From Bidens hawaiensis (Eukaryota > Streptophyta > Magnoliopsida > Asterales > Asteraceae), in contig JAIQDT010001740.1 in NCBI GenBank assembly GCA_021521415.1, positions 46,079 to 110,078 on the forward strand: a stretch of DNA of 64,000 nt, read 5' to 3'. The notes beneath the pieces are model-generated. The model worked only from the letters and a program-made list of their open reading frames with translations, did not search any database and was not told the origin of the DNA. Both the position numbers and the translations under genes were made by a program. This document shows positions 23,510 to 34,265 of the stretch, one piece after another. Every line of letters starts with the position of its first letter. Positions within the stretch are counted from its first letter, which is position 1.

Positions 23510-25452
23510 TGTGACATCTGCCCTGATCCGACCCGACCCAGGTACCCGTTTCTCTGACCCGATCTCTTTCTTTTATGATTTAGTATTTATACTTTATTTT
23601 TAATGTATTTTCCTTCCCGCCTTTTGTTTCCTTCCCGCTGTCCCGTCCCTCTCCTCTCTTTCCGCCTTCTTTTCCCTCTTGTCGCCGTCCCGCCCTTACG
23701 CCTTGTTTCCCTCTTTCTTCTAACTCTTTGCTTGTCCTTTGTTCCTTCCCGCCTAAGGTTGTCTGGGCAGCTTCACGCGCCAGACTCCTTACAAGGAAGC
23801 CTGCGTGAAGACCATCTGTTCCTGCGATACGCGAGACGAACGCTTCCCGCGACGCGCTAAGGATTTGTAGTTCCCTCGACGCGCGAAGAATTATAGTTCT
23901 TCCCGCAGCGCGCTAGGAATCTTAGTTCCTCCCGCGGCGCGCTAAGAAATGTGGTTCTTCCCGCAGTGCGCATGGAAATATAGTTCTTTCCGCGACGCGT
24001 TAAGGTTGTTTTTGTCTGCCTTCGCGCTCGCGCTCTCTTGACCTTCTGTGTCTGCCTTCGCGCCTTAGCCTTCTCGCGTTAAACCCTTTGAGTTTTCTTC
24101 TGTGTCTGCCTTCGCGCTAGCCGTTGCTTTTGAGTTGTCTTATCTTTTGAGCTGTTGACCTAATCTGCTTTATGTCTGAAAAGTTACTTTCGGCGCAGCA
24201 TGCGTACCAACCCCATTGGTTGACAGATAAAGTGACTGACATAATCTTTTGAGATCTGCTTTTGCCATGCTTGACCAGTACCTTTATCTGACCCGCCCAT
24301 GCTTTTTACTGTTCCCTGACAGCTTTATCTTGCCTCTGCAGCTGCCATATCTTCCATATCTTTTGCTTTTTGATATCTTTTGCTTGATCCTGTTAAAGAT
24401 CTTTTCCCCTTTTTCTGGATTTGTGTCTCCTAGGGTTTTCCTATAAATAATAATAATATTTTCATAACACATCACACACAAACACTTAATCTCTCCTGTT
24501 CTCTTGCTCCTTGCTCTCTCTGCCGTCTTCCTCTCCTGCCTCCGTCTTCCTCCCTGTTCTTCCCTGCTTTTCCGGTAATATATATATATTATATAATAAT
24601 TTACTTATTAATTATGCTAACTTATAATCAAGACTTAAAACAGATCATTAAAACAATAATCTTATTTATAGGTTAACTTGTGCTTGTTTAAAGTTGGTTC
24701 TTGCTTTATCTTACACCGCATCGTTTATCAAGTGAGTTATCTCGTATCTAATCCCTTTTTATTTTAAATGCTTTGGGATGTTCATGTGTTCATACAAAAC
24801 TTGAGTCTTAAACTGTTTATGAACTTTAGTCGCGCAGTATCCCATGTGTTGAGGACGTAGACTTGGCTGTTTATTTGTATGTGTGGATCATTAACCGTAT
24901 GGACGGTCTATTCCGCAGTTTTCATGGTACCATTAGATGAACACGGGAGAACATTCGTTTATGATTTTCTCTTTTGTTTACACATGCACAGTTAGTCTTG
25001 TTTGTGAGCTCAATTGTGAGCACTGGCAGTCTTGTCACTTAGAGTTGGTCCCGATCAGATTACACCCTTGTTGAAAACCAGACATACACATGTTGCGCGC
25101 AGATTTATTGTTATCTATGTATTGTATTAAACTTGATTTCTCACCAACACGCAAGTGTTTGACGTTTATTTTAACACATGTTCAGGTTTGCAGTAGCTGT
25201 TTTGGAGCTTGTGGACACGTAGGACGTTTTTACTTTTGGACCTAGAATTAAAATGTATCAGGACAAGTTAATGATGTTTGAATGTTATAATTTATAATAT
25301 ATTGATTTATGTTTGATTTATGTTCTTTATTTTCCCCGCTGCGCGTGCGCGATAAAATGTGTATTAATAAATATTGACACCAATAGTGTCACGAGTAATG
25401 AAACAATATGTGGCGCCCCGATGTATAATCCGCCTTTGGTCGGGGTGTTACA
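23510..25452 (+). repeat. 3' LTR of the Tekay element
   Basis: Same length and, apart from the C/T change noted above, apparently the same sequence as 16,262-18,204. Its 3' end is followed by the CCAAG target duplication. Confidence 0.97.
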
Positions 25453-25469
25453 CCAAGTAAATGAATCCC

Positions 25470-26215
25470 CTGAATCGATTACAAGTAATCGATGATGATG
25501 ATGACTGATTAATAAGACGGCTTTATTGTAATCGATCTCGTATTGTAAGCGACTCATTGTAATCGATGCGAGATTGTGAGCGAGTTTAATTGTAATCGAG
25601 TCTTCCTTGTGTAATCGACCTTAGCCCTGGACTAACTCAACAGTAATCGATCTGTGGTCATTGAAATCGAGCTTATGGGACTCGATTACAATGTAATCAA
25701 TTTGTAATTAGGCTTACTGTAATCGAATCTCCTGATATTCGATCACAATGTAATCGATTTGGATTGTGTTCGAGTATAAGTTTGTAATCGATTGCTACTG
25801 TATGCGAGTTACAGTGAACCCCGATTGTAAGCGAGTTTCGGCATAGGGGTATTGTAAGCGAACATCAAAGTAATCGAGTTCTGGGATTTGTGATCGAGTT
25901 CTATGGGTGTAAACGAGTTATCTTTAGCTTGTAATACTAGTGCTCGGCTGTAATGTAATCGAGTTCGATTTGTAATCGGCTTCAGGGTTGTAATCTATTC
26001 CAACAATTGTAATCGAATTCCTCTAGGAATCGATTACAATTGTAACGAGTATGTATGTATATTGTAAACGATTCTGGGTATTAGTGTACTTGTATACGAG
26101 TTTGTATATATATGAGTATTGTAATCGAATTGGATTGTAGTGAATCTTAGATGTATTCAAGTTGCTACAGTGTAATCGAGTTATGCTGAAACCACCATTG
26201 TAATCGAGTTGGGTT
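25470..26215. repeat. Degenerate array of TGTAATCGAG-type motifs
   Basis: Several dozen copies of (T)GTAATCGA(G/T) and variants such as GTAAGCGAG and GTGAGCGAG, plus inverted TCGATTACA, at irregular 10-30 base spacing through 745 bp. It lies in the outer minus-strand LTR, downstream of that LTR's TATA box when read on the minus strand. Isolated units also occur outside (GTAAGCGAGTT near 16,036). Confidence 0.8.
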
Positions 26216-26254
26216 TGGGGCTGGTGGGTTTTGGACTCCCAACCTACTGCCCGT

Positions 26255-26307
26255 TTGTTATTGTTGTTGTTGTTATTATTATTATTATTGTTATTATTAT
26301 TATTATT
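26255..26307. repeat. TTG/TTA trinucleotide microsatellite
   Basis: Runs of TTGTTATTGTTG and ATTATT units at the end of the TGTAATCGAG array. Confidence 0.85.
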
Positions 26308-26905
26308 TTAATAACAATTCTTTAATATGATATTATCCTATCCCGCAAGCGCTCTCGTGGTCGTTTTCCGGGTAAGGCTTGACTCGGGAAATCATAAAGT
26401 TTGGACCTTTAAACCCTAAACGTTCAAAACTAGATTTTTAGGGTTCCTTTTAACAAGTCGTTTCCATTTTGGGTTCGTTTCTTTCATTATTAACATCAAA
26501 TTTTCAACTTTAATGTTCGTTTAAAGCCGATCTACTCTAGATTCAAGTTTCAAGACTAATCGTTTATTAAAACATAAACTTTAAGATCAAGAACATACCT
26601 TTATGGGTTCGTTTGGTTTCGGCTAGCATGTTTATGAATCTTAAATCCTTGGATCTATCTTATATATAGAAGATCTAATAATGGTTAGTTTGATTTGGTC
26701 TCGGGTCTCTTTCTTTCTCTCTTGGCCGTTTATGTATAATAAGGAAGGTGTGTGTGTTTGGAGTGTGTGTAGAGATTAAGATGGAAATGATGGAATGAGA
26801 GCTAGGGTTTTGGAATGGTTTAAGGGGGTATTTATATCCCCTTTAAGCCCATGGACTCTAAGCCCATTCCCCTTTCAACCCATCTTAATTAATCTAAGTC
26901 CATGA

Positions 26906-27326
26906 TGTAACATCTCCAAAATTTCGATCCAAATTTGACAACTTAGTAAAAGTTGAAGGATCAAAATTATTCTTAAATATAAATAATAAGAAAATTAAAA
27001 GAAAATAAAATCATTTGATAAGGAAATAAAAACATTCCTTAAATAAAGTTATCTTATGTTAAGGATATAGAATAAGGAAATTCCATCCCACATTGAAAGA
27101 TGTAAGAAAGTGAAAGCATTCCACATGGATATAAATAAGGAAGTTAAAATCCATCCCACATGGAAAGTGGTAAAGAAATGAAAGCTCTTTATAAGTAAGA
27201 GAATTTCTATTATAATATTCTTTTATGCCTAGCATACACCCAGTGGTCCTAGCGGAGGGTGCGAAGCACCCGACGCACACGCGCACGGGCTCGGGCGATG
27301 GCGCAATGTGGCGCTTTGATGGCGCA
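26906..27326 (+). repeat. Truncated 5' LTR of the gag-only element
   Basis: Collinear with 30,606-31,033 up to CTTTGATGGCGCA with scattered substitutions and short indels. After 27,326 the two copies diverge completely. The segment at 27,240-27,365 is rich in GCGCA/CGCAC. Confidence 0.8.
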
Positions 27327-28147
27327 CTTTGCACTTCGCACGCTCGCATCGCCGCGAGCCGCTTGAGAATTTCCTTAGAAGGAATGTATGACATTGAAAA
27401 TAAGTCTAATCATTACAAAATCAATGTCACCAAATTAGCATAAGCAATGCTTAAGAAAGAAATGGAAAACAAGGAAAGACAAAAGAAAAGGAGATACGCA
27501 AAAACATCAAGAAGGAAAAACAAGATCAAGAAATCAATCATTCATTGGAAAAAGTAGACAATAAAGATCTTAATAGATATAATAAGTATAGCAATAGAAC
27601 AAGAGCATAAAACTCTTATAGTAACTCTCCTAGCAAGGTCTGGAAGAAAGAGAATGTCAGCGTAAGGAAAAGTCCAGGTGGACAGAAACCCAAGGATAAG
27701 TGACCTCAAGCCAACGCTAAAGAAATATTTTAACAAAAGGGACGTAAATAAACCTAGGAAGAGAATTAGAAATTCTCATGGATTGTCTGTATACAAGGTA
27801 TGTACTAGTCATTTCAAGAGCATACAAAAGAGGACAAAGTAATTATACCTCAATAGAACCTTATCAATCATCATCAAGATATTCGGAAATTTGCTATGGT
27901 AATATACAATTTCCTTAATCAAAAGGAAAACATATGAATCGTGCATAGCACTAGACAGATAAACCTCAAGGAAAAGTTAGTTAAGGTCAGAGAAAACTTA
28001 GAAATGAATTCTTTAAGAATACAACAAACTTATTAGACATTTCATAATCAAAAGATTTCTAGTACTTATAGCATTAAGATTCACGTACCATGTAGTATAT
28101 CATCGGTATATAAGTTTCTTTCATACTGATGCAATCTTATTTACAAA

Positions 28148-29217
28148 ATGTCAAACTTAAAAAGCCAAGCAAATAATGATGAAATCTCCAATCAAAGAAA
28201 CGACAAGAACATGACAGAACCTGATCGTGAGACCCATGAACAATATTTAGTCAAAATACAAGAGATAATTCAGGACACGTTAACTCCTCTCACTAATGCA
28301 ATGAAAGAAGATATACATAAAGTTAAGCATTCAAATAAGGTCGTTAGAAAACATCCTTATAAAAAAACCCTCACATCATAAAAGCATTTAGAACCTCAAG
28401 ACTGATAGTCAATTCAACAGTAAGCTCAGGAAACCTTTAGTAACTCAAGGTTGTAGTTTTGAGAATTTCAAAACCTTTGAACCAAAAGAATTTTATGGAA
28501 ACCAAAGTGTTATACCAACTTTACGATGGCTTGAAGAGATCGAGTCCATCGTCATCATTAGTCAATGTACTGAGATTCAAAAGATTCAGTACGCATCTCT
28601 GAAATTCAAAGGTGAAGCTTTAGAATGGTGGAACACTCTAATCGTAAGAAAGGGCAGAGAAACCTTGTATCAAATGAAATGGGAAACATTCAAAGAACTC
28701 GTATTACAACAGTTTTGCCCCATACTAGAACCCAATCTTATTCAAACTAAGATGGATATCACAAATCTCATAGAGTACAACACTAAGTTCCTTGGAGATT
28801 ACCAATCAACTTCGCTTCTAGACAACTCAGAATATGACAAAGTTATTCAATACATATCAGGATTACCCAAAGAGATATAGGGATGGCAGTTAAACCCGGA
28901 CCCGATGGGAATACCCGAAACCCGACATAATGGGGACGGGTATTACCCGTCCCATTAGGGTTTGGGATTAGTTTCGAAATTTTTCGCGGGTCTGGGACGG
29001 GTTTGGGATTTATAAAATTCCCGGTTACCCGACCCGATTACCCGATAACATTGACCCATTTACCCGATTATATACCCGATATACCCGGCATAATTTTTTA
29101 TATATTTGTTATGTTTAGTATATAGTAATATTAAAAATTGATATATATATATATATGTTTGCTTTTGTTAGTTTCGATAACTGGTCATCGTAACATTTGA
29201 AAAGTTTAATGATATTC

Positions 29218-29276
<59 letters not shown>

Positions 29277-29850
29277 CAAAACCTGATAGAAACCCGATGG
29301 GTTTAATTTGGGTGTGCCCGACGGGTATGCCCGAAACCCGCGGGTTTACCCGATACCCGATGGGTAATTACCCGATAAAAACCCGACGGGTCTGGGACGG
29401 GTTTTTATAATCGGGTTCGGGTCTGGGAATACCTAGACCCGTCCCAGACCCGACCCATTGCCATCCCTAAAGAGATAGGAGATATAGTAAGAACCCATAT
29501 GCCACAAACTACCTCCTCGGCTATGGAATTGGCCAGATATTTGATCAACAATATGGAAAGAAAACTGGAGGTTAAAGAGAAGAATAAAAAGAAATAAAAA
29601 GCAACAATCAAACAAATGAAGAAGATCAACCACGAGAAACCATTTGAATACAGCAGACCAATTTGTGAAAACTGTGGAAAACGACATTTTGGAAAATGTC
29701 GAAAACAAAACAAGAACAAAACCATAATCACCTGTACTTTTTGTAACAAAAACGGTCATTCTAAAGAAGACTGTAGAAAGAAAGCAGTTGCATGTTTCAA
29801 ATGTGGAGAAAAATGACATTTTAAAAGTGGATGTTCAAAAACACAATAAG
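28148..29850 (+). pseudogene. Broken gag with zinc knuckles, split by a MITE
   Basis: Remnant of a Ty3/gypsy Gag. It opens MSNLKSQANNDEISNQ (28,148) and hits a stop at 28,381. The core continues from about 28,460: FKTFEPKEFYGNQS, LRWLEEIESI, KGEALEWWNTLI, WETFKELVLQQFCP, IQYISGLPKEI. A MITE at 28,878-29,469 splits it; the frame resumes at 29,478 with GDIVRTHMPQ. After further stops come zinc-knuckle modules CENCGKRHFGKC, CTFCNKNGHSKEDC and CFKCGEK(stop)HFKSGC. Nothing resembling protease or polymerase follows. EALEWWNTLI and the CCHC pairs identify Gag; the stops show it is dead. Confidence 0.85.
28878..29469. mobile_element. hAT-type MITE inside gag, 8-bp TSD AAGAGATA
   Basis: A 592-bp element bounded by perfect inverted ends TAGGGATGGCA/TGCCATCCCTA (11 bases) and perfect 8-bp duplications AAGAGATA (28,870-28,877 and 29,470-29,477). 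Both arms are full of ACCCGA/TCGGGT motifs. The middle contains a long (TA)n run (29,221-29,272). Removing it with one duplication restores the gag codons on each side. Confidence 0.93.
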
Positions 29851-30592
29851 CAATAAAAAGATCAAGCAGCATCAACACTAGAAAGGAGGAAAAACAAGGA
29901 GCATCTGATAACTAAGTATAAATGCAAACAAGAGGATAAGGAATAAATAGTCAACTCTTGTAACCGTTTGTAAACTCGTGATCAAAACGAGAAGTTATGT
30001 AATAGAAAAAGGGTATTTAAATCCCTAATGTATATAAAGAAATATATTAGCATACATGTACTACCTTTACATTTGGAAAAGAGGTAGTTAATTTCGTAAG
30101 TTCTCGAAATACAAGAAACTTTGTTACTCAATCAGCATCTAATAGAAAGATGAAAAACTAAGACATAAGAATATCCGAACTTCGAAAGTTTGAAGGTGTC
30201 ATTAATAAACGGAAGGAAACCGTCAAGATCATGCAGTAAGGGATTACATGATTCAAGAATGGATATCTTGAAAGTTATCAAGATGGATAAATTAATTCAA
30301 TAAATTGAATTCAAGATACAATTGAGTTAACATCAGTAAAAGTTTAGAATATACAAGGTAAGGTAAATAATTAAACACAACTGGCCACTGTGTTTGGCAA
30401 TTTACAATTACTTATGACATTCTGAACTATTAACTGAACACATCATCCAGAGACGTGAGTTAACAACAAAACAGGATTCTAAATCATTCGAACAACTTTA
30501 GTTAAACTCAAGAAACAGATTAGATATAACCTAATCATAAATCGAGAAGTAAGAAATCATTCACAACGAATCTCGATGACGAGATTCATTCC

Positions 30593-30605
30593 AAGGAGGG
30601 GAGGA
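30593..30605 (+). promoter_or_regulatory. Polypurine tract of the gag-only element
   Basis: AAGGAGGGGAGGA directly before the TGTAACATCC start of the right LTR. Confidence 0.85.
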
Positions 30606-32556
30606 TGTAACATCCCCAAAATTTCAATCCAAATTTGACAACTTAGGAAAAGTTGAAGGATCAAAATTATTCTAAAAAATAAGTAATAAGAAAATTAAAA
30701 GAAAATAAAATCATTTGATAAGGAAATAAAAACATTCCTTAAATAAAGTTATCTTATGTTAAGGATATGGAATAAGGAAATTCCATCCACATTGAAAGAT
30801 GTAAGAAAGTGGAAGCATTCCACATGGATATAAATAAGGAAGTTAAAATCCATCCCACATGGAAAGTGGTAAAGAAATGAAAGCTCTTTATAAGTAAGAG
30901 AATTTCCATTATAATATTCTTTTATGCCTAGCATACACCCAGTGGTCCTAGCGGAGGGTGCGAAGCACCCGACGCACACGCGCACACGTACGGGCGAAGG
31001 GCGATGGGCGCAATGTGGCGCTTTGATGGCGCAGAAGTAACAAGCTACCAAAAGACAAGGGGATAAAAGTGAAAATTTGAGTTTAGGGACTCATCGCGCT
31101 ACGCGATGAGCCCAGAACACAGGTCATCACGTATCGCGATGGACCTTGATGAGTCAGCGGACACGTGGCAGCTTCTAGTATAGCGGCGTAATTTTTGCGG
31201 CGCCGCAACACGCGACGAATCTCAGCCTATAAAAGGGGGGGTCACGGCTCCATCACTTCTCACACCTAAATCCGCTCTCTCTCTAGTAATCCGTGACATA
31301 CACCGACGATATCTCGAAGTACGTGCACAACACGACGAACACCATATATCGTCTCGTTTTGCGTGCCAACCTTGAAGTTCGTGCCAAGCTCTAAGATTCT
31401 TACAGTTTAAGCTCTAGTACACATTAGAAAGTAGAAGTGCTGCTCAATCAATCTTAGTAATCAAACTCCGAATACCCGTGTAAGGTAGGGGTTCTGCCTA
31501 AGTCATTATTTTATTATTATATTATATGGCTTAGACCATAGTCAAGGGTATAGCCCAAACCTTGATCATAATTATGATTACATAAGCTTTAAACATACAA
31601 AGGATTTTAGTAATGTTTCTTTATAATTAAGAAACACATAAATTTTCACTCATAAGAATATAGTCATATAGTTTCTTCACAATTAAGAAACGTAGCATTT
31701 CATATACAAGAAATATAGCTAAAATATTGTTTCTTCATAATTAAGAAACATAAGATTTTACATTCAATACTAGCAATCAATGAATGTTTCTTCTTGAAGA
31801 AGAAACAGATTATAGATGTTTCTTCATGAAGAAGAAAATCAGCATATGATTTGGTAAATAAATAAAAATACTATATGTCTCAATAAGATGAACGGGTGTT
31901 TTTCTTAACGAGTCAGTCAATGATTTCATGAGATTTTATAATCTTTAAAACGTTATAATACAATATAGACAATAAAAGCAACTCCGACCGAGTACACATG
32001 TGTCTGGATCCAAACATAACTGTTCAGCCTATTAATCAATGGCCAGGTGGCCGCGGGCTAACGGTCATAACTAGTTCTCCTTGTAGGGGCTATACGCATA
32101 TAGCTCGGGGGAACAACTGTGTGTGTGTAGGGGAGTGGTACAAAGCCCAGATGTGGCCGTGCATCTGCTGAGTGTATAGAAAACTACGATTGTATTGTAA
32201 TTGTCATTCAAATATTTTATAGAGACATACGTGTTTACCAGCATATAGCTGACGTATTTTCCCCACATTTCAGGAAAATATATTAGCACAGGTAGCAAGG
32301 AACATAATCATTCATGATGATAGATGCTCGCAAGGTATAGATGGCTCAATTTTGAACATTAAAATATTATAAACAAGATTTAAAAATATGATTTATAAAT
32401 CAAACGCTCGAGTATTTATACCCGAGGAGTTTTCAAATAAATTAATATTATATTCAAACCAAAGTATTCCGCTAAAATAAACTGCAACTCTGATATATTT
32501 ACAAAACATGTACCAACTCATGGTCACACGCCTAAGCCCTAATCCGGGGTGTGACA
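30606..32556 (+). repeat. Full-length 3' LTR of the gag-only element
   Basis: Runs from TGTAACATCC to GGGGTGTGACA. A TATA box (CCTATAAAAGGGGG, near 31,227) is followed by a CT-rich probable start region (CTCTCTCTCTAG). Three copies of a TTTCTT-AATTAAGAAAC inverted motif lie at 31,618-31,760. The first 428 bases match the truncated left LTR; the rest has no left-hand counterpart. Confidence 0.75.
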
Positions 32557-32720
32557 CATGATCCTTTCTTTACTTGATATTAATTAATTATTAACGCGAA
32601 ATCACTAAACGTAACTTTCTTTATTTAATATTAAAATATTTATTTAACACACGATAACTTAACGAAATCTTTATTTAATATTATAATTTAACATTATAAT
32701 ATTTTGAATGTTACATAAGA

Positions 32721-33270
32721 CCAAGGTCATTTGGTAATTTCCCTAACATTCCAAAGATTGCTAAACTTTCCTTCCATTCATCGAAGGATTTAGAATATCG
32801 TTAGGTAAATGGTTTTAATTAAATTTCATTCCAAATAATAACAAACCAAACATGTTGAAAGCATGAATATGCTTAGTTAATTCTATATATAATAAAAACC
32901 GGATTCTTACACACTCACTAAAAATATTGCTCATCAACCCTTCAATTTTGTTCACACACCTACGTTTGAACTCCTCTTTTCTACCACAACTTTTCACCCA
33001 TCACCTGACACATCTTACTATCTCTATTTTTTCAACCACCTTCATCACTTTTTCACTTAAACTTACAACTTACAAACCACTCTACTTAGCTCCAACACGC
33101 CTCATTCAATCAGGTACATATCTTCCTTTGTGACCGTAATTCTCTGTTAGTCAAAGTCATTTGTCGACCACCTTAGGTGTTCGTCAAGTTATAAGATAAA
33201 AATTAATCAAATTGTCAAACAACTTTAAAAAAAACACTATTGTCATTCTCATTCAACATGAGTTTCACTA
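32721..33270. other. AT-rich sequence, no gene seen
   Basis: Flank of the nested stack. It is AT-rich, and the only open frames (for example 32,927-33,133) are low-complexity with no recognisable domain. Confidence 0.5.
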
Positions 33271-33273
33271 ATA

Positions 33274-33632
33274 CATGTTTGGGTGATCAATAATTCCAAT
33301 GATAGATATCCGATTCAGATTAATGGCGATGGAAATTGAAAATGAATTAAGTAACATAAACCGAAACTAAAATTGATATGAAGAAGATGATCCTGTCGGA
33401 TCTTACAGACTCGATAGACTAACACCTAAGTGTTCCCGGGACTGAGCCCTCTCTCAATGCCAAGCAAAGAGCCTAACAATTTACTAATATCATTCCTGCC
33501 CTCCCTAATGAGTTATTAACCTATTTATAGAAAAGGAAATTACACTTAATACCCTTCTAGAATAGACAAATGATACTTAGAGACTAACTATAGCATGATT
33601 CCTATCATGTTTGGGCGATCAATAATTCCAAT
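33274..33632. repeat. 27-bp direct repeat flanking 305 bp
   Basis: CATGTTTGGGTGATCAATAA plus TTCCAAT at 33,274-33,300 recurs at 33,606-33,632 with one change. The intervening 305 bp contains a minus-strand TATA-like TTCTATAAATAGG (near 33,520) and looks like an LTR fragment. What produced the long duplication is unclear. Confidence 0.6.
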
Positions 33633-33776
33633 AGGCGAGGGTCTCTATGGAAGCCACCTCTTTATCCCTTTGGATAGAGGTACGGTGTGCCTACATCCCA
33701 CCTTCCCCAGACACTACTTATAGCTTCGCTGTTGGTGGGACTACACTGGGTGTAATTGATTGATTGATAGGCAATA
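33633..33776 (+). mobile_element. Au-SINE/RTE-type 3' end with TTGA tail
   Basis: The order GAGGGTCTCTATGGAAGCCACCTC, TTTGGATAGAGGTA, GCCTACATCCCACC, TTCCCCAGACACTAC, TGGTGGGACTACACTGGG and a (TTGA)n tail is the conserved 3' module of plant Au-type SINEs, shared with RTE-like LINEs. No tRNA-like 5' half is recognisable, so this is a truncated copy. A second copy lies at 55,569-55,702. Confidence 0.7.
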
Positions 33777-33949
33777 GTCAACTCATTTTGTAAATATCAC
33801 TTACTATTATTAAAAAAAAAATGCTAAGCTGGGATTTTTTTATAACAGATGAAACTTTCGGACTAAACGTATAAATATATTAGACAACACAACATTTTTT
33901 ATAATATCCATCATCATGATCAAATAGAAAAAACAAAATCAATTAAACC

Positions 33950-34115
33950 AGTTTCTGGAAGTACCCGTTTATATGACCAACCAGTCTCCGATCAAACACT
34001 CTTGCCACAAGTTTGCAATATCATTACGCTCACATCGATTCGATATCACCTGATCTTCAAAGTTCGATTCACTCAGTTTAACATCCACTTCAGCTCAGAT
34101 TCACCGTTCTCAGAG
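33950..34115 (+). other. Probable 5' UTR exon of the coiled-coil gene
   Basis: Sequence ending TCTCAGAG followed by GTAATAG, a good donor, opposite the acceptor TTCTTAGCAG before the coding exon at 37,391. That makes a 5' UTR intron of 3,275 bp (34,116-37,390). The transcription start is not defined. Confidence 0.5.
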
Positions 34116-34265
34116 GTAATAGTCTTCTTTTTACTGCTTAATTCAACCTCTGTTTATGCGTACCTTACCTACATGGATTAATAAATAATATTCACCACAC
34201 TTCCGGTTGTATTATTTCTGTTAATTTGATCCAGTTGTATGTTACAGTTTTATAAAATTGGATTA

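Larger units (their letters stand above)
16262..25452 (+). mobile_element. Complete young Tekay-type Ty3/gypsy chromovirus, TSD CCAAG
   Basis: A 9,191-bp element with 1,943-bp LTRs at both ends, a PBS, one intact gag-pol frame, a polypurine tract and perfect 5-bp target duplications CCAAG (16,257-16,261 and 25,453-25,457). The two LTRs are the same length. The one difference I noticed is C versus T in CTTTCGTTTCC/CTTTTGTTTCC near their start. Intact coding, near-identical LTRs and an intact TSD point to a very recent insertion by an element that may still be autonomous. Integrase and chromodomain wording place it in the Tekay/Del clade. It landed in an older minus-strand LTR. Confidence 0.97.
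26906..32556 (+). mobile_element. Gag-only Ty3/gypsy derivative (TR-GAG type), TSD CATGA
   Basis: A 5.65-kb insertion with TGTAACATC at the start, GGGGTGTGACA at the end and perfect 5-bp duplications CATGA (26,901-26,905 and 32,557-32,561). The interior holds a broken gag and zinc knuckles, then non-coding sequence. I find no protease, RT, RNase H or integrase motif. A polypurine tract (AAGGAGGGGAGGA, ending 30,605) precedes the right LTR. The left LTR keeps only its first 421 bases (26,906-27,326); the right LTR is about 1,951 bp (30,606-32,556). No PBS is visible, as expected if a deletion removed the left LTR's 3' part and the PBS. It must have relied on proteins from other elements. Confidence 0.75.
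14923..32715 (-). mobile_element. Solo LTR (minus strand) hosting two later retrotransposons
   Basis: The outer shell of a nested stack. The plus strand starts TGTAAGGCCCCG at 14,923 and ends GAATGTTACA at 32,715; reversed, this is TGTAACATTC...CGGGGCCTTACA, a chromovirus-style LTR. Flanks are TAAGG (14,918-14,922) and TAAGA (32,716-32,720), a 5-bp duplication with one change. Subtracting the insertions at 16,262-25,452 and 26,906-32,556 (plus one TSD each) leaves about 2.9 kb. A minus-strand TATA box (GGGATATAAATACCCC, near 26,830) lies in the shell segment. It contains five degenerate 40-bp repeats (15,298-15,480) and the TGTAATCGAG array (25,470-26,215). Confidence 0.65.
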
